A DNA stretch of 64,000 nucleotides from Marinilabilia rubra (GCF_003121985.1 NZ_QEWP01000006.1:124001-188000); one strand, 5' to 3'; counted from the stretch's first letter, positions 35,333 to 47,028 are shown. The notes: generated by a model not told the origin, from the sequence alone. Made by a program: numbers and translations.

Positions 35333-36844
35333 TTATTTATTCATTTTCAAAAGATCGTCCAAATATTTCCTGTTATTTGACAAACGGGGAACCTTATTCT
35401 GACCTCCCAGTTTGTTTCGAGACTTCATCCAGTCAAAAAACAGGCCTTTCCTTGCTACAACCAAATCCGGCGGATCCAGGGTGATGCCTTTGTATCGCTT
35501 GGCTTCATAATCACTGTTTACATCCTGAAGTGCTTTGTCCAGAACCTCACGGAATTTATCAACAGAACCGGGATCTTTTTCAAATTCTATGATCCATTGA
35601 TGAGCCCCTTTGCTACCGGTACTCATGTACAATGGGCCGGCGGTGTATTCTTTAATAACAGCTCCGGTGCCATTACAGGCAGCATCAAGCGCTTTTGTGG
35701 CGTTATCAATGATGACTTCCTCTCCAAAAGCATTAATAAAATGCTTGGTACGCCCCGAAATAATAAACTTGAACGGATAACGCCGGGTAAACCGAACTGT
35801 ATCTCCAATCATATATCTCCACAAACCGCCATTGGTGGTAATAACGATGGCATAATCCTTATTCAGCTCAATTTCATCAAGGGTCAGCGCCTTTGGATAA
35901 TCTTTGCCCAATTCACCCATGGGCACAAACTCATAAAACACGTTGTAATCCAGCATTAACAGCATTGAACTATCCGATGGATCGTCCTGTATGCCAAAGA
36001 ACCCTTCAGAAGCATTATAGGTTTCCATGTAATGCATCTTATCTGTAGGTATCAACTCCTTATACTGTTGGCGGTAAGGCGTGAAATTAATCCCTCCGTG
36101 AATGAACAGTTCCAGATTGGGCCAGATTTCCAGCAGATTCTTCTTCCCGGTGGTTTTCAGTATATGCTTAATCAATACAAGGAACCACGATGGAACACCG
36201 GCCAGGGAAGTCACATTTTCCCTTGTTGTCACTTCGGTCATCTTTTCCAGTTTCTCTTCCCATTCTTCCATCAAAGCCACGTCGGGACCGGGAGTTTTCA
36301 AAAACTGTGTCCAGAAAGGCAGGTTCTCAATTAAAATGGCGGAAAGATCACCGTAGTATGAATCGTTGCTGAAATTATTGATCTGATGACTGCCGCCCAG
36401 GGTCAGTGTTTTTCCGGTAAAAACCTCATTACCGGGATAGTTGTCATTGTATAACGCCATGACATCTCGGCCCCCTCTAAAGTGACAATCTTCCAGAGCA
36501 TCTTTAGTCACCGGAATAAACTTACTTTTGGACGAAGTGGTTCCCGATGACTTGGCGAACCACTTGGTTACCCCGGGCCATAAAACATCTTTCTCCCCCT
36601 GGCGTAATCTCTCGATATAAGGCTCAAACCCTTCATATCCCTGAACGGGCACCCTTTGCTGAAACTGATAAATGGTTCTTATATTTGAATAATCATGATC
36701 CTTTCCCCACTCGGTATTTTGAGCTTGCTCCACCAACGAAAAGAACGTTGATTCCTGTACTTCCATCGGAGCTTTTCGGAAAAGATCGATCTGCGACAAG
36801 CGCCTGGCGTTGAAGAGTCCAACAATGCTTGGTATTATTGGCAT
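35333..36844 (-). CDS. GH3 auxin-responsive promoter family protein (acyl-adenylating enzyme)
   Basis: The ATG at 36844 gives 503 residues starting MPIIPSIVGLFNARRLSQID; a TTG frame back to 36925 overruns the divergent cvpA promoter. GH3 enzymes adenylate a carboxylate and join it to an amino acid. The ATP-binding signature TKWFAKSSGTTSSKSKFIPV is near residue 90, and YNASEGFFGIQDD and GLWRYMIGDTVRF are the later conserved motifs. Bacterial GH3 proteins are widespread in Bacteroidota but their substrates are not known. It is followed closely by the deoxynucleoside kinase gene. Confidence 0.9.
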   Translation of the reverse strand: MPIIPSIVGLFNARRLSQIDLFRKAPMEVQESTFFSLVEQAQNTEWGKDHDYSNIRTIYQFQQRVPVQGYEGFEPYIERLRQGEKDVLWPGVTKWFAKSSGTTSSKSKFIPVTKDALEDCHFRGGRDVMALYNDNYPGNEVFTGKTLTLGGSHQINNFSNDSYYGDLSAILIENLPFWTQFLKTPGPDVALMEEWEEKLEKMTEVTTRENVTSLAGVPSWFLVLIKHILKTTGKKNLLEIWPNLELFIHGGINFTPYRQQYKELIPTDKMHYMETYNASEGFFGIQDDPSDSSMLLMLDYNVFYEFVPMGELGKDYPKALTLDEIELNKDYAIVITTNGGLWRYMIGDTVRFTRRYPFKFIISGRTKHFINAFGEEVIIDNATKALDAACNGTGAVIKEYTAGPLYMSTGSKGAHQWIIEFEKDPGSVDKFREVLDKALQDVNSDYEAKRYKGITLDPPDLVVARKGLFFDWMKSRNKLGGQNKVPRLSNNRKYLDDLLKMNK

Positions 36845-36930
36845 AAAAACGTTGTTTTTTTGTTTAGGATGTAAATATAAATAATTTTGCTGCAACCATT
36901 CAAGCCCTTTAGGGGGACAAATCAAAAACC

Positions 36931-37551
36931 ATGAGCTATTTCGACATCATTGCAGGTATCTTATTGATACTGGCCGCCCTGAAGGGTTTGAAAAACGGAT
37001 TTATTAAAGAGCTGGCCGGCCTGGCAGCACTTCTTCTGGGGATTATTTTCGCTGTCCAGTTTTCCGACGTAATGGCAGATTTCCTCTCCGGATTCTTTTT
37101 CTCCCGGCACATGGGCATCATTGCATTCCTGCTCACTTTTGTATTGGTGGTAGTGGTGATTCATCTTCTGGCCAACCTGCTGCACACACTTATCAATGCC
37201 GTAGCCCTGGGAATATTTAACAAGTTATTGGGCCTGGTGTTTGGCATTATCAAGGCAGGTTTCCTGATTAGTATTATTTTACTCGGACTGGAAGTGTTCG
37301 GACTGGAGAAATCAATTGTTCCACCCGGGGAACAGCAAAGATCAAAACTTTACCCGCCGGTAAAAAATGCCGCTCCAATGATATTCGATTTTTTTGAAAA
37401 AGACCTGGATCAATTATTTGCTCCCGGAAAGGAGGAAGGCAGTCCTGTAACGGTTTTGCCTGAGTTGAGGCAGACTGCTCTTTTATTTGTATTTTTGCAG
37501 CCATTTAAATGGAAAAGCGCATACAGCCCGGCATGTATAGAAAAACATTGA
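36931..37551 (+). CDS. CvpA family membrane protein
   Basis: This 206-residue protein has the four-helix CvpA core: MSYFDIIAGILLILAALKGL at the N-terminus, the family K-G-F-x-x-E/K-x-x-G signature as LKNGFIKELAGL, then ALGIFNKLLGLVFGIIKAGF. CvpA is linked to colicin V production and envelope stress in other bacteria. After about residue 165 the protein continues with a tail of low similarity, so the last 40 residues may be a later extension. It is divergent from the GH3 gene. Confidence 0.88.
   Translation: MSYFDIIAGILLILAALKGLKNGFIKELAGLAALLLGIIFAVQFSDVMADFLSGFFFSRHMGIIAFLLTFVLVVVVIHLLANLLHTLINAVALGIFNKLLGLVFGIIKAGFLISIILLGLEVFGLEKSIVPPGEQQRSKLYPPVKNAAPMIFDFFEKDLDQLFAPGKEEGSPVTVLPELRQTALLFVFLQPFKWKSAYSPACIEKH
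37490..37497 (+). promoter_or_regulatory. Candidate -7 box for tyrS inside the cvpA tail
   Basis: TATTTTTG fits TAnnTTTG. It lies 137 bp upstream of the tyrS start, inside the last part of cvpA. A TTG near 37465 is at a slightly long distance for the -33 element, so the call is tentative. Confidence 0.3.
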
Positions 37552-37633
37552 AATTGTTTGTGCCTGAAAAGAAACCTTTTCCCTGCATTAATAACAATAT
37601 CAAAACCGAAAATAAAAAGCTTAAAATAGGACT

Positions 37634-38926
37634 ATGAATTTCGTAGAAGAATTAAAATGGCGTGGAATGATCCACGACATAATGCCCGGAACCGGGGAGC
37701 AACTTGAGAAAGAGATGACCACAGCATATGTAGGAATTGACCCTACAGCCGATTCGCTTCATATTGGTCACCTGGTGGGGGTTATGATGCTTCGCCATTT
37801 CCAGAATGCGGGTCACAGACCACTGGCACTAATTGGGGGAGCTACCGGAATGATTGGTGATCCATCAGGCAAATCTCAGGAGCGTAATCTTTTGGATGAA
37901 AAAACACTGAGACACAATCAGGATGCTTTGAAAGAGCAATTGGCCAGGTTTCTTGATTTTTATTCGGATAAACCTAATGCAGCTAAGCTGGTCAATAATT
38001 ACGACTGGATGAAAGAATTTTCCTTTCTCGAATTCATCAGGGATGTAGGAAAGCACATTACCGTCAATTACATGATGGCCAAAGATTCGGTAAAAAAGCG
38101 CCTTTCAGGAGATTCCCGCGACGGTCTGTCTTTTACCGAATTCACCTATCAGCTGGTACAGGGATATGATTTCCTGAAACTTTACGAAAGCCACAATTGT
38201 AAATTGCAAATGGGCGGTTCGGACCAGTGGGGAAATATCACCACCGGAACTGAGCTTATTCGTCGCAAAACAGCTGGTGAAGCATTTGCCCTTACCTGTC
38301 CGCTAATCACCAAAGCCGATGGCGGAAAATTCGGAAAAACCGAATCGGGCAATGTATGGCTCGACCCGGAACGCACCAGTCCTTATGCGTTTTACCAGTT
38401 TTGGCTCAATACATCTGATACCGATGCTGAAAAGTACATCAAAATTTTCACCCTCCTGCAGCGTGAGGAAGTTGAAGCATTGGTGGCCGAACATCAGGAA
38501 GCACCTCATCAGCGAAAACTTCAAAAACGACTGGCTGAAATTGTCACGGAGCTGGTGCACGGCAAAGAAGCTTTGGAAACGGCCATTGAAGCCTCTCAAA
38601 TCTTGTTTGGAAAAGGGGTCACCAACACCTTGCGGAAACTGGATGAGAAGACCCTCTTGGCTGTTTTTGACGGAGTACCAACGTTCAACATCTCCAGAGA
38701 GGAACTTTCCGCCGGCATTGGCATCCTTGATCTAGTAGCCGAAAAGACGGCTGCGCTGCCATCAAAAGGTGAAGCCAGAAGAACCATCAAAGGTGGTGGT
38801 CTGGGGCTTAATAAAGAGAAAGTAACGGCTGATGACAAGCAGGTAAACATCTCTGATCTTCTGAACGATAAATATTTGTTAATTCAGAAAGGAAAAAAGA
38901 ATTACTTCCTTATTATTGCTGAGTAA
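37634..38926 (+). CDS. tyrS: Tyrosyl-tRNA synthetase
   Basis: This 430-residue class I synthetase charges tRNA-Tyr. The HIGH motif is at residues 43-46 (SLHIGHLVG), the tyrosine-binding [15 protein letters not shown] and SYDFLKLYE-like region ([12 protein letters not shown]) follow, and the KMSKS counterpart KFGKT is at 232-236. The C-terminal S4 RNA-binding domain is present ([16 protein letters not shown], then [15 protein letters not shown]-like ending). Length matches TyrS type 1. Confidence 0.97.
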   Translation: MNFVEELKWRGMIHDIMPGTGEQLEKEMTTAYVGIDPTADSLHIGHLVGVMMLRHFQNAGHRPLALIGGATGMIGDPSGKSQERNLLDEKTLRHNQDALKEQLARFLDFYSDKPNAAKLVNNYDWMKEFSFLEFIRDVGKHITVNYMMAKDSVKKRLSGDSRDGLSFTEFTYQLVQGYDFLKLYESHNCKLQMGGSDQWGNITTGTELIRRKTAGEAFALTCPLITKADGGKFGKTESGNVWLDPERTSPYAFYQFWLNTSDTDAEKYIKIFTLLQREEVEALVAEHQEAPHQRKLQKRLAEIVTELVHGKEALETAIEASQILFGKGVTNTLRKLDEKTLLAVFDGVPTFNISREELSAGIGILDLVAEKTAALPSKGEARRTIKGGGLGLNKEKVTADDKQVNISDLLNDKYLLIQKGKKNYFLIIAE

Positions 38927-38959
38927 AGAATATAGTGAATAGTTATAGTTTTTAGTAAA

Positions 38960-39116
38960 TAGTGCCTGCAAGAAAACCCTCTTTTTTTCGAAGGCTTTGA
39001 TAAGAAAACTTCGAGAACAAGGCTTGCGAGTCTTAATTGTCAGGAGTTTACTTCTGCAAATGACTGGCAAGTAAGATGAGCGTAACGCAGTTATCGGAGT
39101 TTTCTTGCAAAGACTA
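38960..39116 (+). mobile_element. Non-coding element family 2, copy 2 (153 bp, TA-flanked)
   Basis: The element, 38962-39114, has the same length, orientation and nearly the same sequence as the copy at 31042-31194. TA flanks both ends. It lies 34 bp after the tyrS stop, in the 288-bp gap before the CPBP gene. The near-identity suggests recent spread. Confidence 0.8.
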
Positions 39117-39214
39117 AACAGTTTGCGGATGCTTAGTGATCCCAAAAGCGGAACTACCACACTGTGAACTATAACTATCCACTTTTAACTACTATTTATC
39201 TAAAACCAACATTC

Positions 39215-40120
39215 ATGAAAGCCATGTGGAGCCATCAGGGAGGTTTTACCAAACTCGTACTTTTCTTTCTGCTTGTTTTTACCAGTTTTGCTATTTTCTC
39301 CCTTTTAGCCTTCCTTGCTGCGTTTCCTTTCATGGAAAACGTCTCATTGACAGATGCTCAATCGATGTCCCTGTCAATTGACATGATGCGCTATTTCCAG
39401 ATTGTGCAGAGTTTTAGTGTATTTATTATTCCCTCACTACTAGCTGGTTTTCTCTTTTGGGGGCATATGACCAAAGGCCTGGCTTTGGTCCGGGCAAACT
39501 CCGGATTAATTGTTCTCAGTTTGCTGATCATTATCTCGGCCCAGCCTTTGGTGAGCTATCTGGGTGTATGGAACAGCTCCATGCAAATGCCGGATTTTTT
39601 GGCAGGTATGGAACAATGGATGCAACAGTCTGAAGATAGTGCAAGGGATATCATTTATCGATTTCTGGATACCGATAACAGCGCACTCCTCTTCATTAAC
39701 ATTCTAATGATCGCCATTTTGCCGGCATTAGGTGAAGAAATGTTGTTCAGAGGGGTGTTACAGCCCATTTTTCGCGAATGGCTGAAGAACAAGCATTTGG
39801 CCATACTTATTACCGCTTTTCTTTTCAGCGCCATCCACCTCCAGTTTTTCACCTTTCTTCCCCGGTTTTTTCTTGGAATTGCTCTTGGCTACCTGATGGT
39901 TTGGGGCCATAATTTATGGTATCCAATAGCCGGCCATTTTGCCAATAACTTTCTTTCCCTTATTGTATTTTATTATTACCGCCATACCAATCCTGAGATA
40001 AACCCGTTAAGCCCCGAAACTGAGCAACTTCCGTTGACCTGGTTGTTCATCGGATCAGTTGCAATGATTGCCTTTACCACCCGTTTTTTTTCCTTAAAAA
40101 AGCAAGAGCGTTCAATCTAG
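39215..40120 (+). CDS. CPBP family intramembrane glutamic endopeptidase
   Basis: The ATG at 39215 gives 301 residues (MKAMWSHQGGFTKLVLFFLL); an in-frame ATG at 39164 adds 17 residues near the mobile element. The CPBP (Abi/CaaX) motifs are intact: E174-E175 and R179 in GEEMLFRGVLQPIFREW, H208 in FSAIHLQFFTFLPRF, and H241/N245 in GHFANNFLSL. Eight membrane helices are predicted. Bacteroidota members are intramembrane proteases of largely unknown target. Confidence 0.92.
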   Translation: MKAMWSHQGGFTKLVLFFLLVFTSFAIFSLLAFLAAFPFMENVSLTDAQSMSLSIDMMRYFQIVQSFSVFIIPSLLAGFLFWGHMTKGLALVRANSGLIVLSLLIIISAQPLVSYLGVWNSSMQMPDFLAGMEQWMQQSEDSARDIIYRFLDTDNSALLFINILMIAILPALGEEMLFRGVLQPIFREWLKNKHLAILITAFLFSAIHLQFFTFLPRFFLGIALGYLMVWGHNLWYPIAGHFANNFLSLIVFYYYRHTNPEINPLSPETEQLPLTWLFIGSVAMIAFTTRFFSLKKQERSI

Positions 40121-40562
40121 TGAATGAACTTATAATGGGTATAACCCAATAAACAGATCCAAAGATATATTCAGGGTGTTTTATCATTTTAATGGCAGCA
40201 CAAAATCTCATTAAAGATAAACCACATGAATGAAAATTTTCTTATTAAACCAGAGCCAGGATAAGTCTTACAGAACTGATAACCTGTCCATTGACCCAAA
40301 CATTCCTTTTACTGAAAACAATCGTTTTTTTGTACTTTTACAAAAATCCAACGAAATATTGACTTTAAAACAGATCACTGAATCATAATAAAACCATTTG
40401 ATCTCTAATAAAACTGCATCATATTGTAAAATTATCCCATCAATTGATTATATTTAAGGTTTAACTTTTACAATGGCTGGCTGATTGCCCCAACCTGCCT
40501 GACCATATGCAAAATGACCATTTTTATCATTGACCAGAAATCAACCTAAACACCAAAAGATT
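40121..40562. other. AT-rich gap upstream of a coiled-coil protein gene
   Basis: No gene, terminator or strong repeat is evident. AT-rich sequence fills the gap. Confidence 0.4.
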
Positions 40563-41552
40563 ATGTTCCAGGGGATAGCAGAACAAATTACTGAGGCCAC
40601 TAAAGAGGTTCGTCAGCAAAAAGTATTGAGAAATTATGTTGAAACACTTGAAAAACAAGAAAAAGTCAATCACCGATTAAAGAAAAAGGCCGAATCGAAT
40701 TTGTCGAAAACATCAATTCCCCAGGTCTCTTCCTCGAAAGTAATTAAATCCATTTCCCTTAGATCTCTCTTTTTTAATGTCTTCAAAAAACAGGAAAACG
40801 AAAAAGACTCTGCCAGGAGCAATTTCATCCGCAACATCCTCACAAGCACCCACATTGATCATTGCACCGCTGTTTATACAAAAGAAATAACAGCCAACAA
40901 GTCCAAATTAAAGCCAGGCCGGGAAGTAACAAGCCTGGAACTTCTGATAAAAAAAATCAAGAACAGCACCAAAGACAAGTATTACAGTCATGACGTTTTA
41001 AGCATGCTTCAATTCATTGATCGTTTGTCGCAGGCAAAAGCAAAAAGCATTGAACTTGAACGGGCTTTAAATGTTGGACAAACTGCCGAAAAGCACCTTC
41101 AAACCACCATAAAGAACTTAACTCAGGAAGAAAACTGGGGCTCCTGGGAACTGGTTGCTTCTAAAAAGGCAGATTACAATCAAATACCCCCTTCAGAAAT
41201 TGACAAGGCTTTGGATCAAATGCCATTAGCCAGCGCTTATATAGAGTGTTTTTGCATTCTGGCCCTCCCTTTTTTGGAGAACCGCAACTTGGTTTTGCAT
41301 GGGGATAATTTGCAGGGTCTTTTTAACGCTTTCATTGAAAACACAATTAAAGACTGGATTTATGCAGATAAAATAAAAGCAACCCTCTCAAGATCCAAAC
41401 AGGTAATGAACAGCGTTAAAGTAATCATTCATGGACTGGAAAACATTTACGAACAAAACAAAAGTGAGATCAGCTTGTTGGAGATCGAAACCAGCAAACG
41501 AATAGAAGAGACCGGAAAACAAGTTGAGAAAAGGCTGAATGAAAAATTCTAA
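40563..41552 (+). CDS. Coiled-coil protein of unknown function
   Basis: From the ATG at 40563 the product is 329 residues (MFQGIAEQITEATKEVRQQK). A TTG start at 40530 would add 11. It is soluble, helical and rich in Lys/Glu. Coiled-coil stretches are at about 5-45 and 285-325, while the middle (LPLASAYIECFCILALPFLEN-like: MPLASAYIECFCILALPFLE) is more hydrophobic and may be a folded domain. There is no signal peptide and no motif I recognise. It stands alone, with a gap of 442 bp before it and the frr terminator after it. Confidence 0.6.
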   Translation: MFQGIAEQITEATKEVRQQKVLRNYVETLEKQEKVNHRLKKKAESNLSKTSIPQVSSSKVIKSISLRSLFFNVFKKQENEKDSARSNFIRNILTSTHIDHCTAVYTKEITANKSKLKPGREVTSLELLIKKIKNSTKDKYYSHDVLSMLQFIDRLSQAKAKSIELERALNVGQTAEKHLQTTIKNLTQEENWGSWELVASKKADYNQIPPSEIDKALDQMPLASAYIECFCILALPFLENRNLVLHGDNLQGLFNAFIENTIKDWIYADKIKATLSRSKQVMNSVKVIIHGLENIYEQNKSEISLLEIETSKRIEETGKQVEKRLNEKF

Positions 41553-41767
41553 AACAGATTGCATTGAAAAACAAGTTGCTGAATACAATGGCCTTGCAAG
41601 GCAACAAAGGAGTACTTCACATCAATAGATTTTTAGAAACAAGATTTAAGAGGAACCATATATTACCAATAACCAGAGCTTTGAAACAATCATGTGTATG
41701 ACTCCAAAAATTGATTTACAGTCTTTTGCAAAAATTCAACGGAGTATTGTCACTTTAAAATGCACAA
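41553..41767. repeat. Gap with partial dispersed repeat
   Basis: GATTTTTAGAAACAAGATTTAAGA and GAGCTTTGAAACAATCA at 41624-41700 match the series at 29500-29570 by eye. No gene is visible. Confidence 0.4.
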
Positions 41768-41800
41768 AAAAAAAGCGCCTGTTATGAACAGACGCTTTTG
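41768..41800 (-). terminator. Intrinsic terminator of frr
   Basis: On the minus strand AAAAGCGTCTGTT pairs with AACAGGCGCTTTT around a CAT loop with one mismatch and is followed by eight T. It begins 23 bp after the frr stop. Confidence 0.9.
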
Positions 41801-41822
41801 ATATAATTCAAAAACAACGGAA

Positions 41823-42386
41823 TTAAACAGTCATGATGTCCTCTTCTTTCTTTGAAAGCATTTCTTCCACGTTCTTAACAAACTTATCGGTAAGTTTTTG
41901 AACCTGGCCTTCAGCATCTTTTTCAAGATCTTCAGGGAGACCATCCTTTTTAAGTTTTTTCAATTCATCGTTGGCATCGCGCCTGGCGTTACGAATACTG
42001 ACACGTGCATCTTCACCCTCTTTTTTCACCTGCTTTACCAGTGACTGACGACGTTCTTCTGTCAAAGGGGGAACATTGATGCGTACCAACTCCCCGTTAT
42101 TATCCGGATTGAGGCCCAGATTGGCATTCATAATAGCCTTCTCAATGGGACCAATCATCCCTTTCTCCCAGGGCTGAATAGCAATGGTACGAGGATCGGG
42201 AGTATTAACACTGGCTACCTGCTGCAGCGGAGTCATGGAACCGTAATATTCGACCATGATGCCGTCAAGCATTTTGGGATTGGCTTTACCAGCACGGATT
42301 TTCCCCAGTTCACGATCCAGATGATCAAGGGCTTTCTGCATTTTTTCCTCGGTACTTTCAATCAGTATTTGAACTTCGTCTTCCAT
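41823..42386 (-). CDS. frr: Ribosome recycling factor
   Basis: This 187-residue protein releases the 70S ribosome from mRNA with EF-G after termination. The first helix (EEKMQKALDHLDRELGKIRA) and the conserved G-K-A-N-P, YYGSMTPLQQVASVNTPDPR and INVPPLTEERRQSLVKQVKK blocks are diagnostic. Length is normal (185). The usual pyrH neighbour is absent from the window. A -7 box candidate is at 42438-42445 and a strong terminator follows. Confidence 0.97.
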   Translation of the reverse strand: MEDEVQILIESTEEKMQKALDHLDRELGKIRAGKANPKMLDGIMVEYYGSMTPLQQVASVNTPDPRTIAIQPWEKGMIGPIEKAIMNANLGLNPDNNGELVRINVPPLTEERRQSLVKQVKKEGEDARVSIRNARRDANDELKKLKKDGLPEDLEKDAEGQVQKLTDKFVKNVEEMLSKKEEDIMTV

Positions 42387-42437
42387 GGCAATAATGTATT
42401 GAATGGTTTATTTTTTGCTTTTTGCTCTATTTGTGAA

Positions 42438-42445
42438 CAAAAATA
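42438..42445 (-). promoter_or_regulatory. Candidate -7 box for frr
   Basis: TATTTTTG on the minus strand fits TAnnTTTG and lies about 50 nt before the frr start. No clear -33 element. Confidence 0.35.
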
Positions 42446-42518
42446 TAAAACTTTGGGATAAATCGAAACACTCTCAATCTGTCTCAAAGCAATTTAATTG
42501 ACAATCAAAACTCTTTTT

Positions 42519-43304
42519 TTAATCCAGAAACTTTTTGAAAACTGCCATCGCTTCATAAGGTTTTTCTAAAAAAGCGGCATGCCCTACATCCTGGAAATGC
42601 TTATGCTTCACTTTCGGGAAATGTTTTGCCACTGCCTCTATGTGGTCCATTGGCATAAACGGATCCTTCCCACCGGTAACCCATAATATGTCTTTGCTCC
42701 TGCTTCTCATTACAGGCACAAAATCCGGGCGGTTCATAATTGTCCAAAGAGTTTTGATCATTCCTTCGGAAGTACAACTTTGTGCCTGTTTGTATAATTT
42801 CTCTCCTGTTTCTTTAAGCTTGTCGCGATTTTCCGGAGCAAACATTCCCGGCCCAACCCCTTTTATCAAAAGCTGTCGACGACCTTTTTCTATCAGGTCA
42901 ATTTGTCTGTGTCGTGATTGCGTCTGGCCCGGCATATCGGGCATTGGTGTAGAATGAAACAAGACTATTTTCTTTACTCTATCCGGATAAAGCCGTGCCA
43001 TTTCAAGAGCCAGATAACCTCCCATCGAATGGCCCGCTATCGCAAAATCGCAGTTATCCGAAAATTCCTGATCCATTATTTCCAAAAGCGTTTTGGCCCA
43101 TCCAGAAAATTCGGATTTCCCAACCCATACTTTGCTTTGACCATGCCCCGGGAGATCCGGCACAAAAAGCGGATTGACCAGGGGATAATCAGACAACCAC
43201 CTTAACCAAACCTCCCCGGTTTCCAGGAACCCATGCAGGAAAAGAACCGGTAATCCTGCCTTACCCTCAATGAACCTTGTATGAATGAAATTTTGTTTTT
43301 TCAT
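42519..43304 (-). CDS. Alpha/beta hydrolase
   Basis: This 261-residue protein has the alpha/beta hydrolase fold. HG at 24-25 (LFLHGFLE) forms the oxyanion region, the nucleophile is S93 in GHSMGGYLAL, the acidic residue is in VTGGKDPFMP and the His is in DVGHAAFLEKP. It resembles the esterase/haloperoxidase-like members with no assigned substrate. It is upstream of frr by 132 bp on the same strand, but frr has its own promoter candidate. Confidence 0.9.
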   Translation of the reverse strand: MKKQNFIHTRFIEGKAGLPVLFLHGFLETGEVWLRWLSDYPLVNPLFVPDLPGHGQSKVWVGKSEFSGWAKTLLEIMDQEFSDNCDFAIAGHSMGGYLALEMARLYPDRVKKIVLFHSTPMPDMPGQTQSRHRQIDLIEKGRRQLLIKGVGPGMFAPENRDKLKETGEKLYKQAQSCTSEGMIKTLWTIMNRPDFVPVMRSRSKDILWVTGGKDPFMPMDHIEAVAKHFPKVKHKHFQDVGHAAFLEKPYEAMAVFKKFLD

Positions 43305-43525
43305 GAATTTATGCTGTAAAACAGGTATGCAAAAAAAGAGAAAGAACTATTATTATCCTATTTTTGCATAACATTCCTTCAAAAACTCTCCTGTGGATGT
43401 TAAAATCCACAATATAGATGTAAAATAGTGCTTCGAAATGGCGGAAATCAAGGCATACAAATTAGACTAGTTATAAATAAAGAACAATTTCTTTAATTTT
43501 CTTAGCGAATAAAAAACGTAGCATC

Positions 43526-43533
43526 TACCTTTG
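43526..43533 (+). promoter_or_regulatory. Candidate -7 box of the sdhCAB operon
   Basis: TACCTTTG fits TAnnTTTG and lies about 50 nt before the sdhC start. The position gives a leader of about 40 nt. No clear TTTG at -33. Confidence 0.4.
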
Positions 43534-43581
43534 CGGCATTAAAAAAATCACATTCGAGATACAACTAAAAATAATGGATTT

Positions 43582-44283
43582 ATGAGCAGTACACTTGGTT
43601 CTTCTATTGGGAAGAAGTTGCTGATGAGCTTATCAGGACTTTTTCTAATTATGTTCCTTGTAGTTCACCTTACCGTGAACTCATTTCTTCTGATTCCTGA
43701 CGGAGGCGAATTTTTCAATGCAGGTGCCCATTTCATGGCAACCACGCCGGCCATCCGACTCATTGAGCCGCTATTGGCAATTGGTTTTCTAGTCCACATT
43801 TTGTGGGGCGTAAAACTGACCATTGAAAACCGCAGAGCCCGCGGAAATGCCCGCTATGCATCAGGTAAAAAGACCACAGGCGTAACCTGGGCCTCTCAGA
43901 ATATGTTGGTTTTAGGAATTACCGTAGGCGCCTTTTTGGTACTTCACATTGCCCAGTTTTGGGTAAAAATGAAACTCACCGGAGATCCTCTTTTGGACCA
44001 CACGACGATCAGTATCGGGGGCGTAGAAACTGAAGTAGAAAATGCATATGCCCTGGTAAATACTACTTTCAGTTACCTCTGGATTGTAGTGGTTTACGTG
44101 ATTGGAGCCATTGGCCTGGCCATCCACCTTTCTCATGGTTTCTGGTCAGCCTTTCAAACCATTGGTTTCAGCAACGAAATCTGGAGAAAGCGCCTGACAG
44201 TTCTGGGTAACATTTTTGCCTGGTTAATGGGTCTTGGCTTTTCTCTGATCGCCGTTCTTCAATACTTTTTCTATCAAGGCTAA
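43582..44283 (+). CDS. sdhC: Succinate dehydrogenase/fumarate reductase cytochrome b subunit
   Basis: This 233-residue membrane anchor has five helices, as in type B succinate:quinone oxidoreductases with two hemes b on one subunit. The start [20 protein letters not shown] and the His-bearing helices ([45 protein letters not shown]) are typical of the Bacteroidota protein. It passes electrons between SdhB and menaquinone. It is first in an operon with sdhA 20 bp downstream. Confidence 0.95.
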   Translation: MSSTLGSSIGKKLLMSLSGLFLIMFLVVHLTVNSFLLIPDGGEFFNAGAHFMATTPAIRLIEPLLAIGFLVHILWGVKLTIENRRARGNARYASGKKTTGVTWASQNMLVLGITVGAFLVLHIAQFWVKMKLTGDPLLDHTTISIGGVETEVENAYALVNTTFSYLWIVVVYVIGAIGLAIHLSHGFWSAFQTIGFSNEIWRKRLTVLGNIFAWLMGLGFSLIAVLQYFFYQG

Positions 44284-44303
44284 TTTTTAAAACCGGAGAG
44301 ATT

Positions 44304-46244
44304 ATGGTAAAAATAGATGCAAAAATTCCCGAAGGCCCATTGGCCGATAAGTGGAAAAACTATAAAAATAACCAGAAACTGGTTAACCCCGCAAACAAAA
44401 GAAAGCTTGACATCATTGTTGTAGGAACCGGATTGGCCGGTGCTTCTGCTGCTGCCTCATTTGGTGAAATGGGATTCAATGTAAAAACATTCACCATTCA
44501 GGATTCACCACGTCGTGCACACTCTATTGCAGCGCAAGGTGGTATCAATGCTGCTAAAAACTACCCAAATGATGGTGACTCAATTTACCGTTTGTTTTAC
44601 GACACTGTAAAAGGTGGCGATTATCGTGCACGTGAGGCCAACGTTCATCGTTTGGCCGAGGTTAGTAACAGTATTATTGACCAGTGTGTTGCTCAGGGAG
44701 TGCCTTTTGCCCGCGAATATGGTGGTTTGCTCGACAACCGTTCGTTTGGTGGTGCGCAGGTAAGCCGTACTTTTTATGCCAAAGGACAAACCGGTCAGCA
44801 GTTATTGCTCGGCGCATACCAGGCTCTTATGCGCCAGGTAAACGAAGGCAATGTTGAGTTGCATACCCGCAACGAGATGGTTGAAATCGTAATGGTTGAC
44901 GGAAAAGCCCGGGGTATTATCTCACGCAACCTGGTAACCGGAAAACTTGAGCGTCACTTCGCCCACGCTGTGGTACTGGCAACCGGCGGATACGGAAACA
45001 CGTTCTTCCTTTCAACCAACGCAATGGGTTCAAACGGATCAGCAGCCATGAAAGCCTATAAAAAAGGCGCCATGTTTGCCAACCCCTGTTTTGCTCAGAT
45101 CCACCCCACTTGTATCCCCGTTCATGGCGAGTTCCAGAGTAAGCTTACGCTGATGTCGGAGTCTCTTCGTAACGACGGACGCATATGGGTGCCCAAAAAG
45201 AAAGAAGATGCCGAAGCTATTCGCGCCGGCAAACTTAAGCCTACCGAAATTGCCGAAGAAGATCGCGATTACTATCTGGAGCGTCGTTACCCGGCATTTG
45301 GTAACCTCGTGCCCCGTGACGTAGCTTCACGTGCTGCAAAAGAACGTTGCGATGCAGGCTTTGGTGTTGGAACTACCGGACTGGCTGTGTATCTCGATTT
45401 CAAATCAGCCATCGACCGCCTGGGGCGCGACGCTATCGAAGCCCGGTATGGAAACCTATTCCAGATGTACGAAAAGATTGTCGATGACAATCCATACGAA
45501 ACACCAATGATGATTTATCCTGCAATCCACTATACCATGGGTGGAATCTGGGTAGATTACGAACTGCAAACTTCCGTTCCCGGTTTATTTGCTGCAGGAG
45601 AAGCAAACTTCTCTGATCACGGTGCCAACCGTCTTGGAGCATCTGCTTTGATGCAGGGATTGGCTGATGGTTATTTCGTATTGCCATACACCATTCAGAA
45701 CTACCTTGCTGACGATATTGCAACACCTCGCATGACTACTGAGGAAAAAGAATTTGAAGAAGCTGAAAACGCCGCCAAAGGACGTTTCGAAAAACTGATG
45801 AGCATCAATGGTGAAAAATCAGTGGACAGTCTTCACAAAGAACTCGGACTGGTAATGTGGGACTTCGTTGGTATGGCCCGTAACAAAGAAGGCCTGCAAG
45901 AGGCCATCGAGAAAATTCAGGCCATCAAGAAAGAATTCTGGAGCAATGTTCGCATCCCGGGATCTACCGGGGGAATGAATGTTGAATTGGAGAAAGCCAG
46001 TCGTTTGGCCGATTTTATTGAAATTGGCGAACTCATGGCCCGCGATGCACTGCACCGTGAGGAATCATGTGGAGGTCACTTCCGCGAAGAGTACCAGACC
46101 GAAGAGGGTGAAGCCCTCAGGCAGGACGACAAGTTTGCCTATTCCGGTTGCTGGGCCTACAAAGGAGAAGATCAGGAGCCTGAACTTAATAAAGAAGAGT
46201 TGACATTCGACGTGGTGAAACTTGTTCAGCGTAACTACAAATAA
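44304..46244 (+). CDS. sdhA: Succinate dehydrogenase/fumarate reductase flavoprotein subunit
   Basis: This 646-residue flavoprotein carries out succinate to fumarate or the reverse. The dinucleotide-binding GTGLAG is at residues 41-46, and H73 in [11 protein letters not shown] is the covalent FAD attachment site. [11 protein letters not shown] and the Arg/His active-site segments lie in the middle, with [20 protein letters not shown] as the second FAD-binding part. Length fits the type B enzymes of Bacteroidota (640-660). It sits between sdhC and sdhB. Confidence 0.97.
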   Translation: MVKIDAKIPEGPLADKWKNYKNNQKLVNPANKRKLDIIVVGTGLAGASAAASFGEMGFNVKTFTIQDSPRRAHSIAAQGGINAAKNYPNDGDSIYRLFYDTVKGGDYRAREANVHRLAEVSNSIIDQCVAQGVPFAREYGGLLDNRSFGGAQVSRTFYAKGQTGQQLLLGAYQALMRQVNEGNVELHTRNEMVEIVMVDGKARGIISRNLVTGKLERHFAHAVVLATGGYGNTFFLSTNAMGSNGSAAMKAYKKGAMFANPCFAQIHPTCIPVHGEFQSKLTLMSESLRNDGRIWVPKKKEDAEAIRAGKLKPTEIAEEDRDYYLERRYPAFGNLVPRDVASRAAKERCDAGFGVGTTGLAVYLDFKSAIDRLGRDAIEARYGNLFQMYEKIVDDNPYETPMMIYPAIHYTMGGIWVDYELQTSVPGLFAAGEANFSDHGANRLGASALMQGLADGYFVLPYTIQNYLADDIATPRMTTEEKEFEEAENAAKGRFEKLMSINGEKSVDSLHKELGLVMWDFVGMARNKEGLQEAIEKIQAIKKEFWSNVRIPGSTGGMNVELEKASRLADFIEIGELMARDALHREESCGGHFREEYQTEEGEALRQDDKFAYSGCWAYKGEDQEPELNKEELTFDVVKLVQRNYK

Positions 46245-46275
46245 TCGGGGTGTTTAATTTTAATGGAGTTATATC

Positions 46276-47028
<753 letters not shown>
